64,000 nt of DNA, taken from positions 153,548,388-153,612,387 of the forward strand of contig OY294068.1 in assembly GCA_958510875.1 (NCBI GenBank), written 5' to 3'. Made by a program: the position numbers and the translations under genes. This document shows, piece by piece, positions 1-10,926 of this stretch (its first letter is position 1; each line of letters starts with the position of its first letter). The notes under the pieces were generated by a model. The model was not told the origin of the DNA, did no database searches, and worked only from the letters and a program-made list of their open reading frames with translations. This DNA comes from Endomychus coccineus. Its lineage: Eukaryota; Arthropoda; Insecta; Coleoptera; Endomychidae.

Positions 1-80
1 ATGATTTAGAAACCTCTAATGAAAGACCTTAGGATATACTCTATGTTACATTGAAATTTTATACAAATAGTCTACATAAT

Positions 81-824
81 GTCAAATTTTATGAAAGAAG
101 TTTTTAAATCTCCCAATCCAAATTTTTCAGATATTTACTACATGTTTCGAGGTCCATTAATTACACCTCATTATCAAGTATTATAAGAAATGGCTGCAAG
201 AAAAGTATATTATAATTTTGATAATATATAATTGTTTGTAAATTTAATTGTATAAATGTTGTAATAATTGAATTGTAATAAATAATTAAAATTGTGAAGT
301 CTATTAATATAAATAGTAAAATATAGTAATAATTAATAGATTGATAAAATTGTGACATCTAATTGAGATTGTTAAAATACTTAAAATACTTACATTCATA
401 TTATAAGGCAATTAATTCTTTAAAATACATATTTGTCTAATATTAAAATTGATTATTCTTCAAGTTTCAGTACATGTTCATTGTATGAGATTCAAGACAG
501 TACATGAATTAATTTGGCGTTATATGAGTTACGTGATTGATTGTGAATATAGATAAGAAAAGAAAATAATAAAATATTGTTGAAAAAATTGTTGAAAAAA
601 TTGTTGAAAAAATTTGTTGAAAAAATGTATACCGTACTTTTATTTTAATCCTATTATGAATTTTAAATTTTAAGGAAAGTGGAATCATCTAATGGTAAAG
701 TAAGAAGTTAAATTCGAAACTTGAAGAATATTTGAATAGAGATCTATGAAAATTGATAAAACAGTTGGAAATATGGGAATATAAAATTTGAAATTTATGA
801 CATTTATTGTTTTAAGTTATAGCT
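81..824. repeat. Left inverted arm of the palindromic PLE derivative
   Basis: Reads, on the minus strand, almost the same as 1411-2135. Agreement begins at the inner junction (TTTATGACATTTATTG) and continues to about position 81, including the run of GTTGAAAAAATT units near 575-620. AT-rich; no coding content believed. Confidence 0.85.
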
Positions 825-1396
825 GCATAGATAGGATTATAGTTTAACGCTATTTGTGTGTTGAGAGTAGTGACATTGTTATTTTTGAAAGATTTTTGTA
901 TCTCAAGCAACTCCAGATTATTCAAATACAGTCCTCTATTAGCATAATGTAATATTTTGAAATTTTCAACTGGGTCAAATTCATGGTGAGTTTCTAAAAG
1001 GTGGTTTGCAAAATGTGAAAAGCCAGTTCTAGTAAGACAACGTATATGTTCTTTTAATCTAATTTTGAAGTTTCTGTAAGTTCTACCAACGTAAATCGCT
1101 GGGCAAGAGCCACAAGTTAATTGATATACTCCACTTTTTTCCATTCTATCTATTTTATCTTTATTATTGATTATTAAATTGTTGAGTGAATTAGATGATT
1201 TATAGGAAATTTTGACTATTGGTTTTAATATATTTGTAATTTTTGTACAGATACTACCGAAAAAAGTTAAGGATCTGTAAGGTTTGTTGTCTTGGTTCAA
1301 TATGTTGGAAGGTAAGTTTCGATTTGATTGATTTAGGTTATGTATATAGATTGTATTTTCAGTATTTCTATTTTGTTTTTTGTGTAACATTTTCAA
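812..1396 (-). CDS. GIY-YIG endonuclease of Penelope type, intact 194-codon ORF
   Basis: The product would be a nicking or cutting endonuclease that supplies target ends for PLE retrotransposition. Visible landmarks: the GVY core at residues 89-91, a CGSC pair (C95, C98) typical of the PLE zinc-binding insertion, the YVG core at 102-104, the catalytic-type arginine R113 in IRLKEH, histidines at 117 and in the HLLETHH stretch (132-138), a candidate metal-binding glutamate in LELLEI (162 or 165), and an Asn in TLNTQ (179). Residues 1-85 are Asn/Lys/Ser-rich and resemble the linker between RT and nuclease. There is no RT upstream: the start codon lies about 15 bp from the inverted arm. The frame has no stop or shift, unlike almost every other coding relic here. 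Whether it is expressed cannot be seen. Confidence 0.8.
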   Translation of the reverse strand: MKMLHKKQNRNTENTIYIHNLNQSNRNLPSNILNQDNKPYRSLTFFGSICTKITNILKPIVKISYKSSNSLNNLIINNKDKIDRMEKSGVYQLTCGSCPAIYVGRTYRNFKIRLKEHIRCLTRTGFSHFANHLLETHHEFDPVENFKILHYANRGLYLNNLELLEIQKSFKNNNVTTLNTQIALNYNPIYAAIT

Positions 1397-1410
1397 TATT
1401 GTATTGTTTA

Positions 1411-2135
1411 TAACTTAAAACAATAAATGTCATAAATTTCAAATTTTATATTCCCATATTTCCAACTGTTTTATCAATTTTCATAGATCTCTATTCAAAT
1501 ATTCTTCAAGTTTCATATTTAACTTCTTACTTTACCAATAGATGACTCTACTTTCCTTAAAAATATAAAATTCATAATAGGATTAAAATCAAAGTAGGGT
1601 ATACATTTTTCAACAAATTTTTTCAACAATTTTTTCAACAATATTTTATTATTTTCTTTTCTTATCTATATTCACAATTAATCACGTAACTCATATAACG
1701 CCAAATTAATTCTTGTACTGTCTTGAATCTCATATAATGAACATACTGAAACTTGAAGAATAATCAATTTTAATATTAGACAAATATGTATTTTAAAGAA
1801 TTAATTGCCTTATAATATGAATGTAAGTATTTTAAGTATTTTAACAATCTCAATTAGATGTCACAATTTTATCAATCTATTAATTATTACTATATTTTAC
1901 TATTTATATTAATAGACTTCACAATTTTAATTATTTATTACAATTCAATTATTACAACATTTATACAATTAAATTTACAAACAATTATGTATTTTCAAAA
2001 TTATAATATACTTTTCTTGCAGCCATTTCTTATAATACTTGATAATGAGGTGTAATTAATAGACCTCGAAACATGTAGTAAATATCTGAAAAATTTGGAT
2101 TTTGAGATTTAAAAACTTCTTTCATAAAATTTGAT
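1411..2135. repeat. Right inverted arm of the palindromic PLE derivative
   Basis: Inverted partner of 81-824. The two arms differ only by scattered substitutions and small indels, so the palindrome either formed recently or is kept alike by gene conversion. RNA from one strand would fold into a stem of more than 700 bp with the nuclease ORF in the loop. Confidence 0.85.
2036..2077 (+). other. Decayed hammerhead-ribozyme-like motif (right arm; mirrored at about 146-187)
   Basis: The segment reads TTGATAA, then T, then GAGGT, a loop, ACCTC and GAAAC followed by the palindrome ACATGT. This fits the layout of the better hammerhead candidates in this window (CTGANGA, one extra base, stem II, GAAA, tiny stem III), but two core positions are altered: C3 is T and G8 is A. 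The mirror copy in the left arm has the same changes, so they predate the palindrome or were homogenised. It should be inactive as written. Confidence 0.4.
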
Positions 2136-3961
2136 AACATGAACTAAAACATGGGTAATACCAATTTATCTACATAATGTATTTCATTACTCCATGTTTC
2201 GAATTGTTCACACTATAATATAACCTTATTTTATACTGACACCTGCTGTCACATGAACTATGTATACAAATTTGCCACAGAATAAACATATAAAATAGAC
2301 TGTGTCTTCATATTTTTTTAGCCGAACACAATACTGCCCTTAGTATATAGTATGTATAGTTACTAAAGTAAAAATATGGAAATGAATGTCGTTTCATTTT
2401 TTTGGAATAGCTTGCAAATTAATAACAATCAGGTATGGTACGGTATCACTTATTTTACTACATTAGAGACATTAAATATTATCCGAATGATTTCAAAAGA
2501 GGTTGCGTTCTACCTTCACTTCAACTGCTTTTAACTATTAAATATGATGCTACTTACAGAATGATCAATAGCATATGATGATTTGCAGATTTGAAGAATC
2601 ATTTTGTTACACACAAAATTTTGTTTGTTCACTTATTATATAAAATAATGCAAATGACTTGTAATCCTAAATGTAATTCCCACACAATTAAGGTGTTCGA
2701 AGAATAAAAGTAACTGTATTTAATTATTTAAAATAAGAAGAGATACTCCTCGAAGCTGAAACTGAAGGGCAATGTTATCTGAAGTCATTCACATTGTAAC
2801 TTGTAATAGATCCATTTATACTTCTAGTTTGCCAAAACAAGTAGCTCCTAACTTCCATTGTGATTTTCAGTCAAATTATTTTTTTAAACAAAATTGTGAA
2901 GAAATATTCTATTTCTTACATATCATCTGAAGAGTACTCAGGTTTGATCATTTGAAACTGAGATATTATCATCAGGTGAATATGAAGTTCATGATACAGC
3001 AGCTTCCTTTCCAGAAATGTTCTTATGATGACCACCTAAGCACAGCATATATTCTCGAGATCATGACATGAATAATCATTATTTGTGAAGTTATAACTAC
3101 AAAAACGAGTAGCTGGAATAAAAATTTTACGTGTCACAATCTTCCTCTGATTTTGATAATTTCATTATACTCGTGGAATTTTCTCAACAAATACCACTCA
3201 AGGTTCGATCTTTTGCAAGAAATTTTTCCGCTTCTCACTCGAATTTAGTGTTTTGCTAATTCGACGAGAAGAAATTTGGAAGATTTTTTCGTCCAAATTT
3301 CTTTGAATGATGCTCGTTCATATATCATGAATATTACCCTGTATAGCACGTGATTCCCAATAACTGATTTACATCATATTTTAAATGTGAATATATCAAT
3401 TTTTATAAACCATCAATTAATTTAAATTTTTTGCGGAACAGTTGGGTGTCGATTCTTATTGTGTTCAAGTAATGTAAGTTCATCAGTTCCACAGAAAAGA
3501 TTGGTGATATTAACAAAGGGTCATAATAAATTGAACAGCATGCGATTCACTATGTACTTTTCAATATTGAAAACAGTCAGTAAAATATTGTAAATCCCAG
3601 TACATTTATAAGATTTGATAAGTTAAACTGGGATAACTGTATGGTCAGTATTTCATTTTCACTATTGTAAATATAATGCAATATAGGTAGTACAAATTGA
3701 TGATATGTCAGGATGGAATTTCTGGTAATAAATCTGCAAATCTACAGTAAAAATCAACAAATGTCCAGTATGCCATAGTGGGTAATAAATTAAAAATAAC
3801 AAATGACCTACTAACCTAGTATTTTTTGTTTTTGTAGAGGTAAAAAAACGTTTATGGGAAGGTTATGAACCTTGAATCTCATGGTCATCGTCCAAATTCT
3901 TTTTCGTCGAATTAAAACACAAGACCCTATGTTCTCGTGGGTAGCGCAAAAAATATCTAGC
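2136..3961. other. No gene recognised
   Basis: AT-rich, stop-rich in all frames. The only notable piece is 2228-2252, which on the minus strand repeats the first ~25 bases (GCAGGTGTCAGTATAAAA) of the unknown repeat at 21.35 and 26.03 kb. Confidence 0.5.
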
Positions 3962-3965
3962 TAAA

Positions 3966-4726
3966 GAGTCATTCCATGTCAGAACAGCAACGGTCAATGG
4001 GTCAACAACTCCGATTTCGTTCAAATTTTGGGGATAGGTTCTCATTACCGAAAAAATAAGATCCTGAAGATTTCAGGTCGATAGGAAATAAAATTTTGGA
4101 TATATCGGGCAATAAAAAAATTTGGCCAATTTTAACGTCAAAAAATTCAAAATCAAATTTCTTCGCTAAAAATGAACTTTTAGGACCAAAAAATATTCGG
4201 AAAATCCCAAATTGATAGGAAATTTTCCCAGGAATCCGATTAAATCAGAATATCTAGCGGACTTAACTAACCCATGCAAGAAACTCGAAAAACTAAAAAT
4301 ATCACCTTTTCTTTAAAAATTCAGAACTCAGCTGCTGCCACTTCGATTCTATCAAAATTTTCAGTGAAGGTAGCTGAAACCATGTACTTTTATGTAAAAT
4401 CTGCGGATCCATGCTCTTCATATGAAAATTTTTGTCAAAAGACCGAAAATACGGAAATTTGATATTTTTTATTTTTATCGTTATATTTAAGTACGATGAG
4501 CATTGTAGAATTCAATCATAATTCAATAGAATTAAAAAAATGGGTCAATAAATATTGAAATTAATTTTATTTAAATAATTCAATTTAACAGAACGTGAAA
4601 ATAATATTGAAATCCAAAAAAGTTGCAGTCACAGGTCTATAGATTTGATGTTTTTAAACTCTTCCAAATGATTTTCATATTTTTTTATTTGGTTTAATTT
4701 CCCACAGGAAAATTTGTTTAACAATG
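3966..4726. repeat. Left long TIR (about 760 bp)
   Basis: Inverted match to 5851-6570, from GAGTCATTCC at the outer edge to TTAACAATGT at the inner edge. Such long arms would make transcripts self-pairing. Confidence 0.85.
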
Positions 4727-4800
4727 TAGTCGGTATGGATTTTGCTGAAAATAATATATTCGTTATCCAGGACAAAGTTCAAAGCCATTACTGAGCCAGA

Positions 4801-5683
4801 AATACTTGTACTGTACATCCAGTCGTGATATATACAAAAAATAGCGAAGGTGTTATTAATCACAAATCTCTTTGTTTTCTCACAGAAGATTTGAAGCATG
4901 ACAATGCAATGGTGCAAACTTTTATTAAATACGTGATTGATTCTATCGAAAATCATTAATAACTTGAATATTTCACGGATGGATGTGCTGGGCAGTATGA
5001 AAACTATGAGAATTTTTTACGTCTAACTCGTCAAAAAAAAAAAACATGGTCTGACAGGAAATTGGAACTTTTTGCCACATCGCATGGTAAATCTGCTTGT
5101 GATGGTATTGGTGGCAGTTTAAAAAGACAAGCAGCAAGAGAAAGCATGCGACGTCCTAAGACGAATCAAATCCTCACAGCAAGAGATTTGTATGATTTTT
5201 TAAAAATGATATGAAATCAATAGAACTGTTCTTGATTGACAGAACAAAAATCCACCCCATCCGGAATTCAGAAATCAGTGAAGCACAAACAATACCTAGT
5301 ACCAGAAGCTTTCACAGATTCATTTCAAGTCAGAGGGAATACTTGCTTGTAAAATTATTGGAAATGACGAAAAGAATGAACTGATTTTTGATTTGTTAAA
5401 TAAAAACGTTTACAATTGGGTATCCAATACATATGATAGTTTTATAGTTGACAAAACATGGAACCTTGGTTTCGTTATCAAAATGAACGATGATATGCTT
5501 GAAACTGAAATATCAATCATGGACCAAATAGGTAAAAATAAATACGTGTACTCCGATAGAAATTTAAAGATTGGTTATAATTTCATACTGTCAAATGTCA
5601 CAGTGGAAACTGTGAAGAATTATGTTAAAATAAAATTATACGGACAAACAAAAAGTAAATTTGAACCGTTTTTCGAAAAATAA
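4801..5683 (+). pseudogene. DDE-like transposase of the long-TIR transposon, broken
   Basis: One frame reads HPVVIYTKNSEG, then HKSLCFLTEDLKHD, two stops near 4957-4962, then EYFTDGCAGQYENYENFL, FATSHGKSACDGIGG and LKRQAARESM. I recognise this order (a conserved SDG/TDG aspartate with a QY pair, then ATSHGK-DGIGG-KR) from uncharacterised transposase-like proteins common in insects and cnidarians. After about 5370 the frame shifts into the 96-codon ORF at 5393-5683, which contains NKNVYNWVSNTYDSF and fits as the C-terminus. The N-terminal part, including any DNA-binding domain, is missing or overlaps the left TIR. At least two in-frame stops and one shift make it non-functional. Confidence 0.7.
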
Positions 5684-5850
5684 ATTATGTGACCAATATG
5701 ATTATTATATTTTACTGTACTTAAGTTGGGTATTACTACTCTCACAACTGTTTCTCACTTGTACTAGGATATTGTTAATTTAAAAAACGTTCATTTGATT
5801 ATTTACAAAAATTGATATTGAATTTTTAAATGTATTCATAATATCACACA

Positions 5851-6570
5851 ACATTGTTAAATAATTTTTCCTGTGGGAAATTAAACCGAATAAAAAAATA
5901 TGAAAATTATTTAGAAAAGTTTTAAAACATCAAATCTATAGACCTGTGCCTTTTTTTGGATTTCAATATTTTTTTCATGTTCTGTTGAATTGAATTATTT
6001 AAATAAAATTAATTTCAAATTTTATCAACCTATTGCATGTACTTAAATATAACGATAAAAATAAAAAATATCAAATTTCCGTATTTTCGGTCTTTTGACG
6101 AAAATTTTCATATGATGAGCATGGATCCGCAGATTTTACATGAAAGTAAATGGTTTCAGCTACCTTCTCTGAAAATTTTGAGGAAATCGAAGTGGCAGCA
6201 GCTGAGTTATGAATTTTTAAAGAAAAAATTATATTTTTGAGTTTTTCGAGTTTTTTGCGCATGCGTCAGCTAAATACGCTAGATATTCTCATTTAATCGG
6301 ATTCCTGGGAAAATTTCCGATCGATTTGGGGTTTTCCAAATATTTTTTGACCCTAAAAGCTCATTTATAGCGAAGAAATTTGATTTTGAATTTTTTGACG
6401 TTAAAATTGGCCAAATTTTTTTATTGGCCGATATATCCAAAATTTCATCTCCTATCGACCTGAAATTTCCAGGATCTTATTTTTTCGGTAATGAGAACCT
6501 ATCCCCAAAATTTGAACAAAATCGGAGATGTTGACCCATAGAACGTTGCTGTTTTGACGTGGAATGACTC
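5851..6570. repeat. Right long TIR (about 720 bp)
   Basis: Inverted partner of 3966-4726. The arms differ by small indels and substitutions. Includes the segment GGAAATTAAACCGAATAAAA that recurs in the shortened copy near 27.9 kb. Confidence 0.85.
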
Positions 6571-6574
6571 TAAA

Positions 6575-7235
6575 TCGAACCTCTAGTGATATTACTTTGT
6601 ATTTTTTTTCTTCGTCTGTCAAATATCAGTTTCCAACCGATCACACTTTTGTTTACCGTTTAACAAGACCAATTAACACGCAATATTAACTACTATTTGC
6701 ATGGTGCCTAATAGTCACAGACTATTCTGCTAGTTTGTGCATGTGCCTCTCTGATATAATGAAGCAATTGGATTCAAGAAATAATCGTCATAAATATAAT
6801 ACGAGCTTGATTAATCAGCAACTATTCTTATTGCTGCTAAATTTCTCTTGTTTTTACTAATTTGACTCTCGGGCTTTCATCAGATTATTAATGCCGAAAT
6901 TATGTCTCTTTAAATTATCATAAGATGAAGTCGAAATTTAGTTGCAATCAAAATAGTCGAGTATTTATCAAAATCTTGTTAAATTACCCTTAAATATTTG
7001 TTTTTACATAGATTGAGGATATGCGCAAATACAGTGATGGTGCATTGTGTTCGTGTGTGAACTGTGGCCCAGAGAAGGAAGAAGTACGGATGAATAGATT
7101 CAAAAATGGTATAAAGAGGAAAACTCGTGAAACTTCACCAACTAGGTTTCTCATAACGTATATATTTCTTGAGAGTTCACGATAAATGTAGTTCACATAT
7201 TCGTGAACTATCAACAACTGTACCTAGATTATTTT
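6575..7235. other. No gene recognised
   Basis: AT-rich; contains no supported coding sequence. The ORF at 6990-7217 on the minus strand has no family signature. Confidence 0.4.
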
Positions 7236-7239
7236 CTGG

Positions 7240-7900
7240 TTAACCATTTGATTGGTTTTGTCTATGTTCTGATTAAGATTGTGTTATGTGGACCTAGTCA
7301 CGTATAGTTCGAGACATTAAAGATCGCCTAGCAAAAGAGTGTGAGTCGAGTTCATAATATCTCGAGGTTTCAACAACTTTGTTTGCTGATATCATGTTTC
7401 AATACGACCGCCACAATATCTCCGCTCTCGGCGATGGTATTATTTACGATATGTATAACAAAAGTACTTGAGGGAGAGGAGCCTATTATTAGTCATGTCA
7501 TTTCGATTATTCAAACCTGTTACGGTCTTCGCGTAACTTTTCCGTGTCACGGTTTCTATCTATAAGCACCCCAGTAAAAACATTCTATGTTAAAATAGAA
7601 TATATTTTTATCGAATTCTATTATTTAAATATGACAGCGTTGAACTTACGAACTTACGTTGATAGTCAAATATGTGCTTCGTATATCATGAGGGTTGCTG
7701 GCTGTAAAATAGCTCTTGGCACGGATGAGGAAACCTGTCAAATTGTTTTTGCAATGGGATATTGACTGTATACTATTGCGGATAGAGGGATTTGCCTTCC
7801 TGGAGAAAATAATACAAGCTTGAGTTTTGGTTGCATCAAACTACTATATTATCAGATTCCACTTCACAAGCCTCGCCAGATCAATGTATGTAAGGAATGA
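7240..7900 (-). pseudogene. 3' part of a LINE reverse transcriptase, heavily decayed
   Basis: On the minus strand, frames piece together as an 'FDATKTQACI' patch (post-catalytic FNA-x-KTQ motif) near 7800-7880, then 'MIYEAHI' near 7690 (the 'L-x-x-IYKAxIRPxLEY' thumb region), then 'IIPSPRAE' and 'RTIRDWVHIT' near 7290-7440 (the C-terminal 'IIPxPxxxxRxTR ... W' block). These are typical of Jockey-group insect LINEs with RT sequences starting SDRQYGF, the same type as the fossil at 30.8-31.6 kb. Many stops and shifts. The chance ORFs on the plus strand (7341-7765) are shadows. Confidence 0.45.
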
Positions 7901-9042
7901 TACATGACCTGGTACTCGCAATTCAACTGGATCTGCGTCAGGTTGACAACTGTTGAATATTGTAACATGTTTCCTATTTTGAAGACACAGTTAACGTCTT
8001 TGATTCATATCCTGTATAAGTGTAATCTCTGGGAATAATCGACGATCCTATAATCTCATGTAACATTTCTCGGGTTATAAGTGGTTATTCTGCTAGGAAT
8101 AAGGATGATTATATTTGTAGCTAAAACTTCCCTTTCTAGTTTAAATTTGCATAGATAAAGGAATAATAAATTGTTGATTATCTACAATAATAAATTGTTA
8201 GGTAGCCTGAGAATACTGAGGCAATAATTGGAAACAAGATAGGAAAGCTGGGATACTCTGCATTTTGTGAAGATCTCGACTATTAAGAAGTGATTGAAAT
8301 CAACCGAAAGCATGGAATCTCAACTACCAATTATTATTTAGTCCGCACTAATTTCAGAATGAAATTTGAGGAAGATTGAAATCAGCCATTCAGGAGGTTC
8401 GTGTAGATGGGTTTTTCGCAAGGCGGCAACAAAATTCAAATCATTTAGGGCGCGCGCCAGCTTTCAAATAATCGATGTTTTCGAACCATTTCACGATGAG
8501 TTCTGTTCCTTGAAGCATTAAATAGAATGAGCAGAACGTTGAAATTCCCTTGGAAGGCATAAGGTGTTAAAGTAGTCATTGAATAGTTTATGACTTTATA
8601 ATTTATCTCTTGTAGCGATGTGAAAACATCGTACATTCAATTTGATGTTGGTCTAAACGTGAACTAACCTGAAGCGAAGAGAAGAATCCTGCATTATTAT
8701 CTCCAACGTTGTGACAAACCGAATTGATTAATTCTTGTATGTACATTCCGACAGCTTCACCCCTTTAGCACAGTTAAACGGAAGAAACAGATTGAATAAT
8801 CTATTGTGAATTAAGCACAAATTCGATTTATCAAATATTGATGATTTTTTCACCATACAGTATGATGACTTTTAAGTACCATAGAATAATTATATGAGTA
8901 GGAGCATAGTCAAAGGTATACTTTGACTTTAAGTAGGAGTATGACGAGAAGCTTATTGAGATGCGTTTCCATAGAATTTGCCAAATTATTGAGAATTGGC
9001 GAATTATAAATTTCATCATACAAATCAAAATCAGTGGCAGCT
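7901..9042. other. No gene recognised
   Basis: Stop-rich in all frames. A short palindrome (CAAAGGTATACTTTG, about 8911-8925) is the only structure I see. Confidence 0.4.
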
Positions 9043-10195
9043 CGTGAGTTATTTATTTATTTATTTACAGGACATGCCCAAATAATAAAAAAGAATACAA
9101 TACAATATATAATAATATAATATAAAAATATGTGATGAAAGGAAAAGAAATATAAAAATAGGAAGGATGAACGTGTTTCTATAATAATATTACTATATAA
9201 ATTTTAATAACAAATTAGAGAGCAGTCTTTTTAGTTCGAGAAGAGAAATTTGAAAAATATCGATGTGCTCAGGCAAGTTATTGAGGCATATTGTAGCCGT
9301 AAAGAGTACAATGGTAAGTTAACCAGAAAATGTGTTTAGATCTTGTGGTATAGCCGGGTATTCTAAGATTAAAAAGCGACAATATGTCTGGTGAATCAAT
9401 AATATTGCGGAACACTTTATGACCAAAATAAATGAAGTAATTTCGGCGTCTATTGCACAATTCCTTCAAGCCTACCAAAGGTAAACGCTGCTCATAAGAA
9501 TAAATGTTTTTATTTAATCCAATAATAGGTAATTTACAAATTTGCGTTGTACTCTCTCGATTCGGTGTATATAAACTGCTTGATAAGGATTCCAAATAAT
9601 ACCACAGTATTCAATAATTGGGCGAACCAATGAATTAAAAAGAATTATAATACTGTTAATATTATTGAATTCCTTTGTTTGTCTTTTTAAAAAACCACAT
9701 ATTCGAAATGCTCGCTTCAAAATGTTTTCAATATGATCATCGAAAGTTAATTGACGGTTGAATATAATTCCTAGGTCTGAAATTTAATTAACTCGATCCA
9801 AATACTCACCGTGTAAACTATAATAGAAGACAATATCTGCATATTTTTTTGAAAAAGTTATTATCTTACATTTAGATATATTTAGACTCATTTTATTTTT
9901 TATGCACCATTCTCCCAACCCGCGTAAATCTGTTTGTAAATTCATGCAGTCGCAAATTGTTTTAATGCATATAAATAGTTCAAGGTCATCAGCAAAGAGT
10001 AAAAATTTGGCAAACTTAAAAAAGAAAGGCAGATCATTAATAAAGAGTGAGAAAAGTATCGGACCTAGGTGAATCCCCTGAGGAACCCAAGAAGTAGCTT
10101 AAATTTGAAGACAACTTTTTGATTTCTGTTTATTAGATATGATTCTAACCAGGATAAAAGTGGTCCAATAATACCGTTATTTTTCAGTTTTCAGT
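9043..10195 (-). mobile_element. 5'-truncated Jockey/CR1-group LINE
   Basis: Minus-strand RT relic. Near 10110-9980 it reads 'HLGPILFSLFINDLPFFF' and 'FADDLELF' with the catalytic DD intact, then 'CIKNKMSLNISKCKII' and 'YYSLHG' before 9780, 'LVRPIIEYCGIIWNPY' in the ORF at 9720-9514, and a C-terminal block in the ORF 9595-9278. The start of the RT, the endonuclease and ORF1 are absent. The left edge (3' end of the element) is a run of TTTA units at 9047-9066, a short-repeat tail instead of poly-A; the LINEs at 14.6 and 36.9 kb end in the same way. It abuts a hAT relic at about 10.2 kb. Confidence 0.75.
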
Positions 10196-10230
10196 TATGA
10201 AAGAGAGTGGGCAGAAGAAAAAAATTCCTT

Positions 10231-10920
10231 TTACATAAAATCCATTCTTCTATTCTTCATGCCGGGAAAAGCGTCCATGACTTCCTTGTCAGAATCCGGG
10301 ATAGACCGGACGAACTTTTTTTCTGTTGATAGGACCGCCAATGCGTTCAGTCGATCTTCTGAAATTGTGCTTCTCAGAAAAGTTTCAGTGCGTTTGAGGG
10401 TTGCAAAACATTGTTCACATTCTGCTGTCGACATGGGCATTGTACAAATAATATCCAACAGGTTGTAAGTTTCCATCAAAACCTTTTTTAGGTTGTTGTC
10501 TGTTATGAACACTAAAAGTGGCAAAATACCACCTACGTCACACATGTCATCGCAGTCATAAATTGCTGAATGTTCACTTTTTAATTTTACATCGTCCAAA
10601 ATAGAATAAGATTACACAGTTCCATCAAAATATTTTTGTGGAAACGCATGTCTATAAGTTTTAAAATTTTGAGAATCAAATAATTTTGCTGCACTTGAGT
10701 GATCCCTGAAATTAAATCGGTAGCTGATTTAGCTTAAAATAGTGTCACATACTTCCTTTGCAATAACAGCTCTGTTATCTCCAGCTGTCGTTTTTTGTCT
10801 TTTTCTAGCAGGTTCTTCATTATTGCATTCTTGATTGTCATTGTCAGTAGAATTTCTAATACGAATAAATTGTTATTGGAATTGTTCAATTGCCTTTTGA
10901 AGTTTATCACTGTCTTCTAT
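10231..10920 (-). pseudogene. hAT transposase C-terminus (ZMYM1/52-kDa-repressor-like), broken
   Basis: The 122-codon ORF at 10599-10231 contains 'MSTAECEQCFATLKR' and 'TISEDRLNALAVLS', the hAT C-terminal dimerisation block (T/S-x-x-CERxFSxLK...R...M...RL..L..L). Just upstream, after a stop, the same region continues 'AKLFDSQNFKTYRHAFPQKYF' and, further up, 'KRQKTTAGDNRAVIAKEVCDTIL', the standard wording of insect ZMYM-type hAT proteins. The catalytic N-terminal half is absent. Stops separate the pieces. I see no TIR. A LINE insertion lies on one side and another LINE fragment on the other. Confidence 0.75.
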
Positions 10921-10926
10921 GCCTTG

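Larger units (their letters stand above)
81..2135 (-). mobile_element. Palindromic Penelope-like element derivative carrying only a GIY-YIG ORF
   Basis: Two long inverted arms (81-824 and 1411-2135) flank a loop of about 590 bp that is almost entirely one minus-strand ORF for a GIY-YIG nuclease. The arms agree closely, down to a matching 65-codon chance ORF in each. PLEs normally encode a reverse transcriptase followed by GIY-YIG, and often carry a pseudo-LTR in inverted orientation at one end; I infer that this copy lost the RT and kept inverted pLTRs on both sides. Each arm has a decayed hammerhead-like motif, and similar wording (TTCTTATA, then GATGAGGT-loop-ACCTCGAAAC) recurs in the repeats at 56.0 and 57.8 kb. 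No RT motif is visible inside. I did not find a convincing target duplication. Confidence 0.75.
3966..6570 (+). mobile_element. Long-TIR DNA transposon with TAAA target duplication (Sola-like, tentative)
   Basis: Begins GAGTCATTCC and ends GGAATGACTC. TIRs span 3966-4726 and about 5851-6570. TAAA stands directly outside each end (3962-3965 and 6571-6574), and the sister copy at 27233-28116 also has TAAA on both sides, so I read it as a 4-bp target duplication. The interior is a plus-strand transposase relic. A 4-bp duplication together with this transposase type suggests the Sola superfamily, but I cannot confirm the assignment. Chance ORFs in the TIRs (4274-4462, 6037-6240, 6071-6262) are not genes. 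Confidence 0.8.

Noticed and set aside
161..358. 65-codon ORF, present again at 1858-2055
   Set aside because: Identical because both lie in the inverted arms; AT-rich Ile/Tyr/Asn composition and no domain. A shadow of the repeat, not a conserved gene.
575..625. CRISPR-like short repeats (GTTGAAAAAATT units)
   Set aside because: Directly adjoining simple repeat with no spacers, in eukaryotic DNA.
4274..6262. Similar ~62-codon ORFs at 4274, 6071 and 27541
   Set aside because: They are the same TIR segment in three arms; conservation is of DNA, not protein.
10259..10468. Plus-strand ORF of 69 codons
   Set aside because: Antisense of the hAT dimerisation domain read clearly on the minus strand.
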